This document shows, in pieces, positions 1-5,974 of a DNA stretch of 6,097 nt. Position 1 is the first letter of the stretch. Each line of letters begins with the position of its first letter. The notes under the pieces are model-generated. The model made no database searches. It worked only from the letters and a program-made list of their open reading frames with translations, and was not told where the DNA came from. This DNA is from an uncultured Bacteroidales bacterium. GTDB lineage: Bacteria; Bacteroidota; Bacteroidia; Bacteroidales; JAUNSR01. The stretch is taken from NCBI GenBank assembly GCA_947074245.1, contig CAMTOW010000141.1:1-6097 (forward strand). Reading direction: 5' to 3'. Position numbers and translations under genes: made by a program.

Positions 1-47
1 GAGATTCTCCGGAGTGACTGGAGTTCAGACGTGTGCTCTTCCGATCT
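1..47. other. Illumina TruSeq i7 adapter (technical contamination)
   Basis: This is synthetic sequence. Positions 14-47 match the 34-nt TruSeq read-2 adapter, ending in the characteristic CTCTTCCGATCT. Positions 6-13 (TCTCCGGA) occupy the index slot; its reverse complement TCCGGAGA is, from memory, the TruSeq HT index D702. Positions 1-5 (GAGAT) match the 3' end of the P7 flow-cell sequence. The three parts are in the correct order with no gap, so chance similarity can be excluded. Genomic sequence starts at about position 48. Nothing biological should be read into this stretch. Confidence 0.98.
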
Positions 48-54
48 AAACAAA

Positions 55-85
55 AAAAGAGAAACGCATGATGCGTTTCTCTTTT
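55..85 (-). terminator. Perfect palindromic Rho-independent terminator of the sigma-factor operon
   Basis: Positions 55-69 and 71-85 are exact inverted copies around a single G at position 70. The core GAGAAACGCAT is flanked by A and T runs, so the hairpin carries a U-rich 3' tail in either reading direction. On the minus strand it lies 22 nt after the stop codon of the Spy-like gene and is followed by a run of seven U (positions 58-52). It should therefore end the leftward operon. The symmetry would also let it work for any rightward transcript entering from the left, but that flank is lost to the adapter. Confidence 0.85.
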
Positions 86-107
86 CACATATTGTTTACG
101 GAACTGA

Positions 108-620
108 TCATTGGGCTGTACATCCCGCGTCACGCTTATCTTCCTGACGTCCTTGACTTTTCTTCAAAATCTCTTTATTCACCCGAAGCTCAGCTACTTG
201 CAGTTTATACAATTTCTCGGCAGAAAACAGTCGACTGAATTTTCGGTAATAGTCATTATCCAACTGAGCGTCCTTCAAACGGGAGTTGTTTATCGCATTG
301 GCGATTTTCAGATAATCCGATTCCGATACGTCCCCTTTTTTTTCCTGAAGGGTTCGGATTTCACGACGAGTCTCACACTGTATATCAAATTTTTTCTGCT
401 GGAGTTCGTCATAAAGCGGAAAGAATTTCTTCTGCTCTTCATCCGTCATTCCGACCTCTTTGATCAGAAACTCTTTTTTCTGAGCCATATATTCTTTCCA
501 TCGGTTGTTGTTATGATGCTTGTGTTTCGGCGCGTTCTGTGCGAACGCGTTTCCTGACAACAACAGGATGAAAAGGATTCCGCAAAGAGTAAAGACTCTC
601 TTCATATTCATATTTCTCAT
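108..620 (-). CDS. Secreted Spy/CpxP-like periplasmic helical protein, third gene of ECF-sigma operon
   Basis: This is a 170-residue protein with an export signal: a basic start (KR at 7-8), a hydrophobic core at about 10-22, and an AFA-Q cleavage site near 27/28. The mature part begins with a His/Asn-rich patch (KHKHHNNN, 32-39). The rest is highly charged, apparently all helical, with MTDEEQKKFFPLY at 58-70 and FSAEKLYKLQ at 132-141. These two places resemble the paired LTxxQ-type motifs of Spy/CpxP periplasmic chaperone and stress sensors, but the resemblance is by motif and layout only. Candidate starts are Met1, Met4 (611) and Met6 (605); Met4 or Met6 gives a more usual signal peptide. 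It lies 18 nt after the putative anti-sigma gene and just before a terminator, so it is the last gene of that operon. It is likely an envelope-stress effector or a sensor of metal or misfolded protein. The function is inferred and the His patch is suggestive only. Confidence 0.8.
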   Translation of the reverse strand: MRNMNMKRVFTLCGILFILLLSGNAFAQNAPKHKHHNNNRWKEYMAQKKEFLIKEVGMTDEEQKKFFPLYDELQQKKFDIQCETRREIRTLQEKKGDVSESDYLKIANAINNSRLKDAQLDNDYYRKFSRLFSAEKLYKLQVAELRVNKEILKKSQGRQEDKRDAGCTAQ

Positions 621-638
621 AATTTCATTTCATTTAAA

Positions 639-998
639 TCACTTGTGGTCGCTATCCGGATAGAGATATTCATAGAGATCATAATCACTCAACGAGGCAT
701 ACAATACATCCTCGTAAGCCGTCTGTTCTTCCGCGGCGGCAAGCTGAGCGTTCCGGTCTTCAGTCGCGGTCGGATTGATCATAACCCGAAACATCAAGAC
801 GAAAGCCGTGAACGTCGCAGCCATGTACATCCATGGTTTGACCCGAGCCCACATAGATATCTTCGGCGCCGATACGGGAGCTTCCTGCTCATCGATTAGC
901 GCTTCCATCCGTTTGTTGAAGTCTTCGAAATACCCTTCGGGAACCTTCATTCCCGTGTCATGGGTTCCAAAATCTTTTATGTCGATGTTATCTTTCAT
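639..998 (-). CDS. Small single-TM protein, probable anti-sigma factor of the adjacent ECF sigma
   Basis: This 119-residue protein has a soluble N-terminal part (1-53), one hydrophobic segment at about 55-75 (WMYMAATFTAFVLMF followed by R71), and an acidic tail. The N-terminal part contains KVPEGYFEDF (18-27), a sequence type common near the start of small membrane proteins encoded beside ECF sigma genes in Bacteroidetes. Basic residues R52 and K54 before the membrane segment suggest that the N-terminus is cytoplasmic, where it could hold the sigma factor, with the tail outside the inner membrane. The last 25 residues are rich in Tyr and Asp (six Tyr between 95 and 113). No His/Cys zinc anti-sigma motif is visible, so it is not a ZAS-type factor. 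It starts 44 nt after the sigma gene stop. The anti-sigma role is inferred from position, size and topology. Confidence 0.75.
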   Translation of the reverse strand: MKDNIDIKDFGTHDTGMKVPEGYFEDFNKRMEALIDEQEAPVSAPKISMWARVKPWMYMAATFTAFVLMFRVMINPTATEDRNAQLAAAEEQTAYEDVLYASLSDYDLYEYLYPDSDHK

Positions 999-1042
999 TG
1001 TTCTTTATCTTCAGTTATTTGACTCTCATAAACCGAAAAGGT

Positions 1043-1594
1043 TTAAAAATGCTCGCTGAAAAAATCTTCGATCTTCTTTACGGCGATATGATAGGATGCC
1101 TTGAGCGCGCCGACCGATGTCCCGAGTATCTCGGATATGTCATCGTATTTCATCTCATCGAAATAACGCATGTTAAAAACAAGACGTTGCTTCTCCGGCA
1201 ATGTTAAAATGGCTTTTTGCAAATTTTCCTGCAGTTCGTCTCCGTCGAAATATTCGTCTGACTCGAGATTATCCAACAAAAACGTATCGTCGTCGCGTGT
1301 TTCGACATGAAGTTCCTGTCTTTGTTTATTCACGAACGTGATGCTTTCGTTGGTAGCGATACGATAGAGCCATGTGGACAGTTTTGAATCACCCCGGAAT
1401 GTATCCAGGCTTTTCCATGCTTTCAGAAACGTGTTTTGCAATACATCATTCGCATCATCATGACTCATCACGATTTTTCGAATCTGCCAGTATAGACGTT
1501 CCTGATAAGCAGTGATCACTTTAGAGAAAGCGGCTCTTTGTGTTTCAGGATTTTGCAACTGCCGAACGAGTTCTTCTTCGTTATAAACAGTCAT
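1043..1594 (-). CDS. ECF-family RNA polymerase sigma-70 factor (RpoE-like)
   Basis: This 183-residue protein directs RNA polymerase to alternative promoters and is of the usual length for ECF factors. Region 2 spans about 22-92: DDANDVLQNTFLKAWKSL (46-63) is the core-binding and -10 recognition helix, and STWLYRIATNESI (73-85) follows. A short acidic linker (about 98-120) leads to region 4 (about 122-178), which has LPEKQRLVFNMRYFDEMKYDDISEIL in its first part and a helix-turn-helix ending GTSVGALKASYHIAVKKIE. Only regions 2 and 4 are present, which defines the ECF group. It is the first gene of a three-gene leftward operon with a small membrane protein and a Spy-like secreted protein, the normal arrangement for membrane-controlled sigma factors. 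Many such factors activate their own promoter; here that promoter would lie in 1595-1758. The inducing signal and regulon cannot be read from the sequence. Confidence 0.95.
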   Translation of the reverse strand: MTVYNEEELVRQLQNPETQRAAFSKVITAYQERLYWQIRKIVMSHDDANDVLQNTFLKAWKSLDTFRGDSKLSTWLYRIATNESITFVNKQRQELHVETRDDDTFLLDNLESDEYFDGDELQENLQKAILTLPEKQRLVFNMRYFDEMKYDDISEILGTSVGALKASYHIAVKKIEDFFSEHF

Positions 1595-1733
1595 AAAATT
1601 ATTGTTCGTTCAATTTCCTTCTAGTAAATACAATGCTAAATTTAAAGTTTTAATCGGAACATTCTTCTATATGACCTGTTTTATTGATGAAGGTTTAATG
1701 CGTGTTATCTTAAAACCCGCTAAAGGAATATAA

Positions 1734-1753
1734 AATCACTAGAAATAGTGATT
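1734..1753. repeat. 8-bp perfect inverted repeat, possible operator
   Basis: AATCACTA (1734-1741) and TAGTGATT (1746-1753) are exact inverted copies separated by GAAA. A further copy of AAATCACT occurs at 1790-1797, 57 nt after its first occurrence at 1733-1740. The repeat overlaps the candidate -33 element of the receptor gene, which suits an operator for a dimeric regulator. If it is transcribed instead, it would form a hairpin closed by a GNRA tetraloop. The symmetry is seen directly; the role is inferred. Confidence 0.45.
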
Positions 1754-1782
1754 GACTCATGCTTTCATTCTATGGATATTTG
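1751..1782 (+). promoter_or_regulatory. Candidate Bacteroidetes-type promoter of the TonB receptor
   Basis: ATTG at 1751-1754 (3 of 4 matches to the -33 TTTG box) and GATATTTG at 1775-1782 (7 of 8 matches to TAnnTTTG) are separated by 20 nt, within the normal spacing. Transcription would begin near 1789, leaving a leader of about 33 nt before the ATG at 1822. The match is imperfect and the region is AT-rich, so this is a weak call. Confidence 0.3.
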
Positions 1783-1821
1783 CAGAAACAAATCACTTTC
1801 CAGATAAAGGATTATTCGTGT

Positions 1822-4194
1822 ATGAAAAAATTTACATTTGCTACCTTACTATGTTGCGCCGTATCGTCTGTCGATATGTACGCCGATAATACCATTTCAC
1901 CGGCCGATTCATCCATCTTCAAAAACATGCTTCTAAACGAAGTCGTGGTAGTTTCCAACCCGAAACTCAACCAGCGCGTTTTTGAATCGCCCGTTTCCAT
2001 CTCGGTTTTCAGCGCTGAGCGAATCGACCGTCAGAACATTCTGTCCATTAAAGACATTTCTGCCGTGGCGCCCAATTTCTTCATACCCGATTACGGCTCC
2101 AAGCTGACTACCGCGATTTACATTCGCGGAATCGGAACCCGGACGAACAATTCGGTCGTGGGCATGTATGTAGACAACATCCCTTATCTGGACAAAAGTA
2201 TTTTTGATTTCGACTTCCTGGATATCGAACGCCTGGAAGTACTACGCGGTCCGCAGAGTACGCTCTACGGACGCAACACCATGGCCGGATTGATCAACAT
2301 CTATACCAAATCGCCGTTCGATTATCAATATACGAAAGCGATGGTCTCCTATGGAAATTATGATTCGTTTCGCGCCTATCTGTCTCGTTACGGAAAAATA
2401 AATGAAAACCTGGCTTACTCGCTAAGCGGACAATATCAAAGTTCAAAAGGATTTTTCAAGAATCATTATACCGGCGAACGTGCCGATTCGACTCGTTCGG
2501 CCAATGGGCGCTTCCAGCTTTACTGGAAACCACGTCCCGGAATGAAAGTCAATTTCACAACCAACTTCGAATACGCATGGCAGGCGGGATATCCGTATGC
2601 GCTGATCGATGACAACGGCAAGGCGGGAGACGTTTATTACAACGATCCGGGATCTTACGACCGTATCCTCTCTTCCACGAGCCTATTGGTGGAAAATCAT
2701 TTCGAAAACTTCACGATGACCAATACGACCGGGTTTCAATATTTCGACGATCACATGAAACTGGATCAGGACTTCACCGAAAAATCGATTTTCACCCTCA
2801 ATCAGAAGCAGAAACAACACTCCTCTTCTCACGAGATCATCCTGAAGTCGCGTAAACCGGATAATTTCAAATGGCTTATGGGTGCGTTCGGCTTCTTCCA
2901 GCGCCTGCATACCAATGCTCCTGTCGATTTCAAAAAAGAGGGTATCGACGATATGATCAACAGCAACATCCAGATCCCGACGATATCCATGGGACCGATG
3001 GGAACGGTATCCATGTACGATTCTCTGATCAACAACAATATGATCATTGCCGGCAACTTCAAAACTCCGGCTTGGGGCGTAGCCGCATTTACGCAGCTCA
3101 CATACGACAATCTGTTTGTAGAGGGGCTTTCCATTTCGGCGGGAGTCCGTCTGGATTATGAAAAAACCAAACTTCATTACGATTCATATACGACCGCGTA
3201 TGCCAAAGGTGGCGTGAATGTGAATATGACCGGACGTCCGCCGGTGTCGATCTCGTTTATGGACACCATCGGCATTCAGATCAAAGGCAAGGAGAAAATT
3301 GACAATTTGGTTCTTCTTCCCCGCTTCGACATTCGCTATTCGCCCAATCGCACCTGTATGACCTACGCATCGGTATCGAAAGGTTATCGCGCGGGCGGTT
3401 TTAACTTCCAGATGTTCTCGGATGTGATCCGCGATCAGCTCAAAAGCAAGATGATCGGCGCTTTCGTTCAGCAAGCCGACAAGATGGGCATGGGCAACCG
3501 CATTCCTGATGATATCCGGGATATGGCAAATACGCCCGAGATCAACGAACGGGAGATCGTTACTTATAAACCCGAATACAGTTGGAATTATGAAGTGGGC
3601 GCCCGCTATGAATCTGAGAAAAAAACAGTCAGTGTAGATCTGGCAGCATTTTATATCGACGTGCGCAATCAGCAGGTATCCGCATTTTCTGAACAGGGAT
3701 TGGGGCGAATCACGAAGAATTCCGGTAAGTCGAGAAGTTACGGGATTGAAGCCGGATTGAAATACTTCCCGCTTTCCGAACTCGGATTCACGGCCAACTA
3801 TGGGTGGACCCATGCCAAATTCATTGAGAATAACGACGGTATCAACGATTATAAGAACAACCGGGTACCGTTCGCACCCGAACACACCATGTCTGTTTCA
3901 GCCAATTACCTGATACCTTTTCAGGGAAAATGGCTCGACAACTTGAATTTCAGCGTTTTATTCGCCGGTGCGGGACGTCTCTACTGGACCGAAGACAATA
4001 GCCAGTATCAGGATTTCTATGGAACCCTGGGAGCTAAAGCCGGAATCAAAAAAGGGATTTTCGAACTTTCGGTATGGGGCAAGAACCTGACCAATACGAA
4101 ATATCAGGCTTTCTATTTTGAATCCTTAGGAAAAAAACTGGCGCAGAAAGGAGCTCCGCTTACATTCGGAGCCGATTTCACCGTAAAATTCTAA
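1822..4194 (+). CDS. TonB-dependent outer-membrane receptor (iron-complex/siderophore type)
   Basis: This 790-residue receptor would import a scarce ligand through the outer membrane using TonB energy. After an export signal (MKK start, hydrophobic at about 4-18, cleavage near 21) comes a probable TonB box, EVVVVS at 40-45. The plug domain follows at about 52-165, with AIYIRGIGTR (98-107), MYVDNIPY (115-122) and IERLEVLRGPQSTLYGRN (135-152). The rest is a beta-barrel ending GADFTVKF, with the terminal Phe used in outer-membrane assembly. There is no carboxypeptidase-like N-terminal domain, so it is not a SusC-type glycan importer, and no FecA-type signalling domain. Two Met-rich stretches occur at 378-407 and 531-568. 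The ATG at 1759 adds 21 residues but would place the signal sequence internally and lies before the candidate transcription start; 1822 is preferred. No SusD or binding-protein gene is adjacent. The ligand is unknown: iron chelate, haem, cobalamin or another metal complex are all possible. Confidence 0.93.
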   Translation: MKKFTFATLLCCAVSSVDMYADNTISPADSSIFKNMLLNEVVVVSNPKLNQRVFESPVSISVFSAERIDRQNILSIKDISAVAPNFFIPDYGSKLTTAIYIRGIGTRTNNSVVGMYVDNIPYLDKSIFDFDFLDIERLEVLRGPQSTLYGRNTMAGLINIYTKSPFDYQYTKAMVSYGNYDSFRAYLSRYGKINENLAYSLSGQYQSSKGFFKNHYTGERADSTRSANGRFQLYWKPRPGMKVNFTTNFEYAWQAGYPYALIDDNGKAGDVYYNDPGSYDRILSSTSLLVENHFENFTMTNTTGFQYFDDHMKLDQDFTEKSIFTLNQKQKQHSSSHEIILKSRKPDNFKWLMGAFGFFQRLHTNAPVDFKKEGIDDMINSNIQIPTISMGPMGTVSMYDSLINNNMIIAGNFKTPAWGVAAFTQLTYDNLFVEGLSISAGVRLDYEKTKLHYDSYTTAYAKGGVNVNMTGRPPVSISFMDTIGIQIKGKEKIDNLVLLPRFDIRYSPNRTCMTYASVSKGYRAGGFNFQMFSDVIRDQLKSKMIGAFVQQADKMGMGNRIPDDIRDMANTPEINEREIVTYKPEYSWNYEVGARYESEKKTVSVDLAAFYIDVRNQQVSAFSEQGLGRITKNSGKSRSYGIEAGLKYFPLSELGFTANYGWTHAKFIENNDGINDYKNNRVPFAPEHTMSVSANYLIPFQGKWLDNLNFSVLFAGAGRLYWTEDNSQYQDFYGTLGAKAGIKKGIFELSVWGKNLTNTKYQAFYFESLGKKLAQKGAPLTFGADFTVKF

Positions 4195-4222
4195 CCATCC
4201 TTCCTATTAATTAATACAGCAC

Positions 4223-4262
4223 GCCCCCGCTACAGCGATGTAACGGGGGCATTATTTTTTTT
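4223..4262 (+). terminator. Strong Rho-independent terminator of the TonB receptor gene
   Basis: A 12-bp stem with one C-A mismatch (4223-4234 with 4239-4250) has seven GC pairs at its base, a GCGA tetraloop of the stable GNRA class, and the tail ATTATTTTTTTT (4251-4262). It starts 28 nt after the receptor stop codon. Its T-tract runs into the stop codon of the convergent flavoprotein gene (4261-4263). On the minus strand there is no U-run after the stem, so it is mainly a one-way terminator, although the hairpin may still protect the opposing transcript's 3' end. Confidence 0.92.
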
Positions 4263-4791
4263 ACAGGTTCAAACCGGCTTCATAAGCCGTTCGCATCATC
4301 GGCGATTTTTTGATATCACCTTTGTTCCAGGCTCCGGTCCCGGCTATCACGCCCTTGCAGACCGCGCCGTTCAGGCACTCCAGAAAACCGCTGAATTCGA
4401 CAACGGTTTTGTCCATAGCCGCGGCAGAGGTATCGGCCGCCGTCAGGATGTAATGGAATTCTTTATTCCGGATCTCCGTATAGCGGGCGCAACTCCGGTC
4501 GATCATCGTCTTCAGCTGTCCGCACATCGTATAGAAATAGATCGGAGAAGCCAGTACGATCACATCGGCCGCGATCATCTGTTCCAGCAACGGCGCCATA
4601 TCGTCTTTTTGCGTACAGCGATGTTTTTCAAAACAATAACCGCACCCGGTGCAGTATCCGATGGTCAGATCGCGCAGATTCACCTTCGTAACCTGATGTC
4701 CGCTCTCGACGGCTCCAGTCATAAACTGATCACACAGCAGATCCGAATTACCCCCTTTTCTCGGAGAAGAAGAAATTATCAATACGTTCAT
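4261..4791 (-). CDS. Flavodoxin-fold NAD(P)H-dependent oxidoreductase, iron-sulfur flavoprotein-like
   Basis: This 176-residue cytoplasmic protein has a flavodoxin-like fold that binds FMN. The N-terminal strand MNVLIISSS leads into SPRKGGNS (9-16), the FMN-phosphate loop. SPIYFYTMCGQLKTMIDR (82-99) is the second flavin-contact and dimer segment typical of the NADPH-dependent FMN reductase/iron-sulfur flavoprotein family. Between them lies C47-x2-C50-x2-C53-x5-C59, which fits the compact Cys motif binding a [4Fe-4S] cluster in archaeal iron-sulfur flavoproteins. The sequence is complete for the short version of the family. The natural substrate is unknown; members transfer electrons to quinones, oxygen, nitro compounds or protein partners. 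It lies 81 nt downstream of the hydrolase gene on the same strand, with no terminator seen between, so co-transcription is possible. The start at 4791 is fixed by the first beta-strand. The fold is sure; whether a cluster is bound is inferred. Confidence 0.92.
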   Translation of the reverse strand: MNVLIISSSPRKGGNSDLLCDQFMTGAVESGHQVTKVNLRDLTIGYCTGCGYCFEKHRCTQKDDMAPLLEQMIAADVIVLASPIYFYTMCGQLKTMIDRSCARYTEIRNKEFHYILTAADTSAAAMDKTVVEFSGFLECLNGAVCKGVIAGTGAWNKGDIKKSPMMRTAYEAGLNL

Positions 4792-4872
4792 AGCAATACT
4801 TTTTTATCGGATTAAAATTACCCAAAGCAAAAGAGGTCGCCGATAAACGAATTACGGATAAACGGATACATT

Positions 4873-5964
4873 TTACTGCATCGCGGCCGAAGCGTTGCGT
4901 TCCAACGGAATCATTTCGCCGATTTGTGCCGACATCAACGGAAGAGATTCCTCAACGGCTTTACGCCGGATATTCAATACAGGCTCATCCCAGGCATGTT
5001 TTGCAAGCGCGTATTTTGAATGATGTCCCGTGAAGACCTGCCGCGGATTCAGATCCTGAATCGCACGGATCACGTCATCGGGCATCAGATGGATAAACCG
5101 CCAGTTCTTATCATACTGTCCGTTTTCCATAATCGCCAAATCGATCTGAGGAAACGTTTCTGCGATTTTCCGAAAATGCGAATCGTAACCTCCGTCGCCG
5201 CTGACATAAATGCGATTCTGTGGAGTTTCGATCAGAAACGAAGCCCACAACGTCTGGTTCGATTTAAACGTACGTCCCGAAAAATGACGTGTCGGCAGAC
5301 AATGTATCTGAAAGCCCTTTGCCAAATCGCCGGTATCGTACCAATCCATTTCCAGAATCCGATCGGTCGGATAACCCCATTTTTCAAAGTGAGCCCCTAC
5401 CCCCAGCGGACAAATCACCAGACCGACACGGTCGCGCATTTCAACAACCGTTTTATAATCCAGATGATCCCAATGATCATGCGTGATCACCAGATAATCG
5501 ATATCCGGAAGATCGGAAGGTTTGTAACGATCGGTTCCCGCAAACGGTTTGTTGAACAATGCGATCGGTGAAGCCTCATAAAAAACGGGATCGACCAGAA
5601 AGCGTTTTCCCGAAAGTTGCATCAAATAAGACGAATGACCGAACCATACCAATAGATCTTCATCGGCAGGCAGGTTTCGAAGATCGCTCTTGACAACCTC
5701 GATCGTATGTTCCGGACGATTCCTTTCGCGTTTTTCAAACAAATAGTCATAAATGGTTTTCGCCCGACTCTCATCAGTAGTAAGTTGTGGAGTCTCACTC
5801 TCATTCCGAAACTCACCATCCTTAAAATTTGGCGATTCCAATACCCGCTTGAGTCGTTCGCCCTGAGGCTGACTTCCGAATTTCGGATGGTTCAAATACA
5901 ACGCTGCGGCAATGGCCAACATCAATAAACAAATACCTATATAAATCATCTTGGATTTCATCAT
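4873..5964 (-). CDS. Membrane-anchored metallo-beta-lactamase-fold hydrolase, NAPE-PLD/UlaG-like
   Basis: This 363-residue protein has an N-terminal hydrophobic segment (about 6-24), acting as an uncleaved anchor or signal, which puts the catalytic domain outside the cytoplasm. The dinuclear zinc site is intact: THDHWDH (161-167) is the HxHxDH motif, with further ligands at H227 (PTRHFSGRT), D257 (SGDGGY) and H314 (TGHHSKYALA). SPNFKDGEFRNE near 44-55 and HSKYALAKHAWDEP at 315-328 parallel segments of N-acylphosphatidylethanolamine phospholipase D, where the latter reads HWGTFALA...EP. Animal NAPE-PLD releases N-acylethanolamines from membrane phospholipids, but bacterial members are mostly uncharacterised and could act on other phosphodiesters or acyl amides. 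All predicted metal ligands are present, so an active enzyme is expected. Starts at 5964 and 5961 (MM) cannot be separated. It follows a truncated gene by 10 nt and is part of the same operon. Confidence 0.9.
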   Translation of the reverse strand: MMKSKMIYIGICLLMLAIAAALYLNHPKFGSQPQGERLKRVLESPNFKDGEFRNESETPQLTTDESRAKTIYDYLFEKRERNRPEHTIEVVKSDLRNLPADEDLLVWFGHSSYLMQLSGKRFLVDPVFYEASPIALFNKPFAGTDRYKPSDLPDIDYLVITHDHWDHLDYKTVVEMRDRVGLVICPLGVGAHFEKWGYPTDRILEMDWYDTGDLAKGFQIHCLPTRHFSGRTFKSNQTLWASFLIETPQNRIYVSGDGGYDSHFRKIAETFPQIDLAIMENGQYDKNWRFIHLMPDDVIRAIQDLNPRQVFTGHHSKYALAKHAWDEPVLNIRRKAVEESLPLMSAQIGEMIPLERNASAAMQ

Positions 5965-5974
5965 TGTAAAAAAA

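Larger units (their letters stand above)
1595..1821. promoter_or_regulatory. Divergent intergenic regulatory region (sigma operon / TonB receptor)
   Basis: These 227 AT-rich bases separate the start of the leftward sigma operon from the preferred start of the rightward receptor gene, so both promoters must lie here. On the minus strand, TAGCATTG at 1638-1631 matches 7 of 8 positions of the Bacteroidetes -7 consensus TAnnTTTG and would give a leader of roughly 30 nt, but I see no good -33 TTTG partner. The plus strand carries GGAAC at 1656-1660, the usual -35 core of ECF promoters, without a convincing downstream -10 element. The inverted repeat and the receptor promoter candidate are listed separately. 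No small RNA or riboswitch is recognised. Confidence 0.6.

Noticed and set aside
111..557. 148-residue open frame on the plus strand opposite the Spy-like gene
   Set aside because: It is antisense to a well-supported gene with a signal peptide, has hydrophobic, Leu/Phe-rich low-complexity content, and starts inside the stop region of the real gene; it is a shadow frame.
1656..1660. GGAAC as an ECF-type -35 box for the receptor gene
   Set aside because: No -10 element is seen at the right spacing, and the implied start would leave a leader of more than 130 nt; five bases alone are not enough.
2683..3177. Three overlapping open frames (164, 101 and 96 residues) inside the receptor gene
   Set aside because: They all lie within the continuous receptor reading frame and have no recognisable motif; they are shadow frames.
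3184..3885. 233-residue open frame antisense to the receptor gene
   Set aside because: The length is notable, but the sense strand encodes clear barrel sequence throughout, and the antisense product shows no domain, signal or start context; codon bias explains the open frame.
4803..4847. Inverted repeat TTTATCGG ... CCGATAAA upstream of the flavoprotein
   Set aside because: The 29-nt loop, AT-rich arms and lack of a U-tract make it a poor terminator or riboswitch candidate; it could be chance.
4841..4868. Imperfect tandem repeat of about 14 bp (CGATAAACGAATTA / CGGATAAACGGATA) between hydrolase and flavoprotein
   Set aside because: It has only two diverged copies in an AT-rich gap, with no clear promoter or terminator tied to it; too weak to call as a functional repeat.
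5510..5519. AGATCGGAAG, identical to the first ten bases of the Illumina adapter
   Set aside because: On the minus strand it encodes part of KPSDLPDID in frame in the hydrolase, and the match stops after ten bases; it is genuine coding sequence, not a second adapter insertion.
5020..5571. 183-residue plus-strand open frame opposite the hydrolase
   Set aside because: The minus strand here encodes the zinc-binding motifs in one uninterrupted frame; the opposite frame has no recognisable feature.
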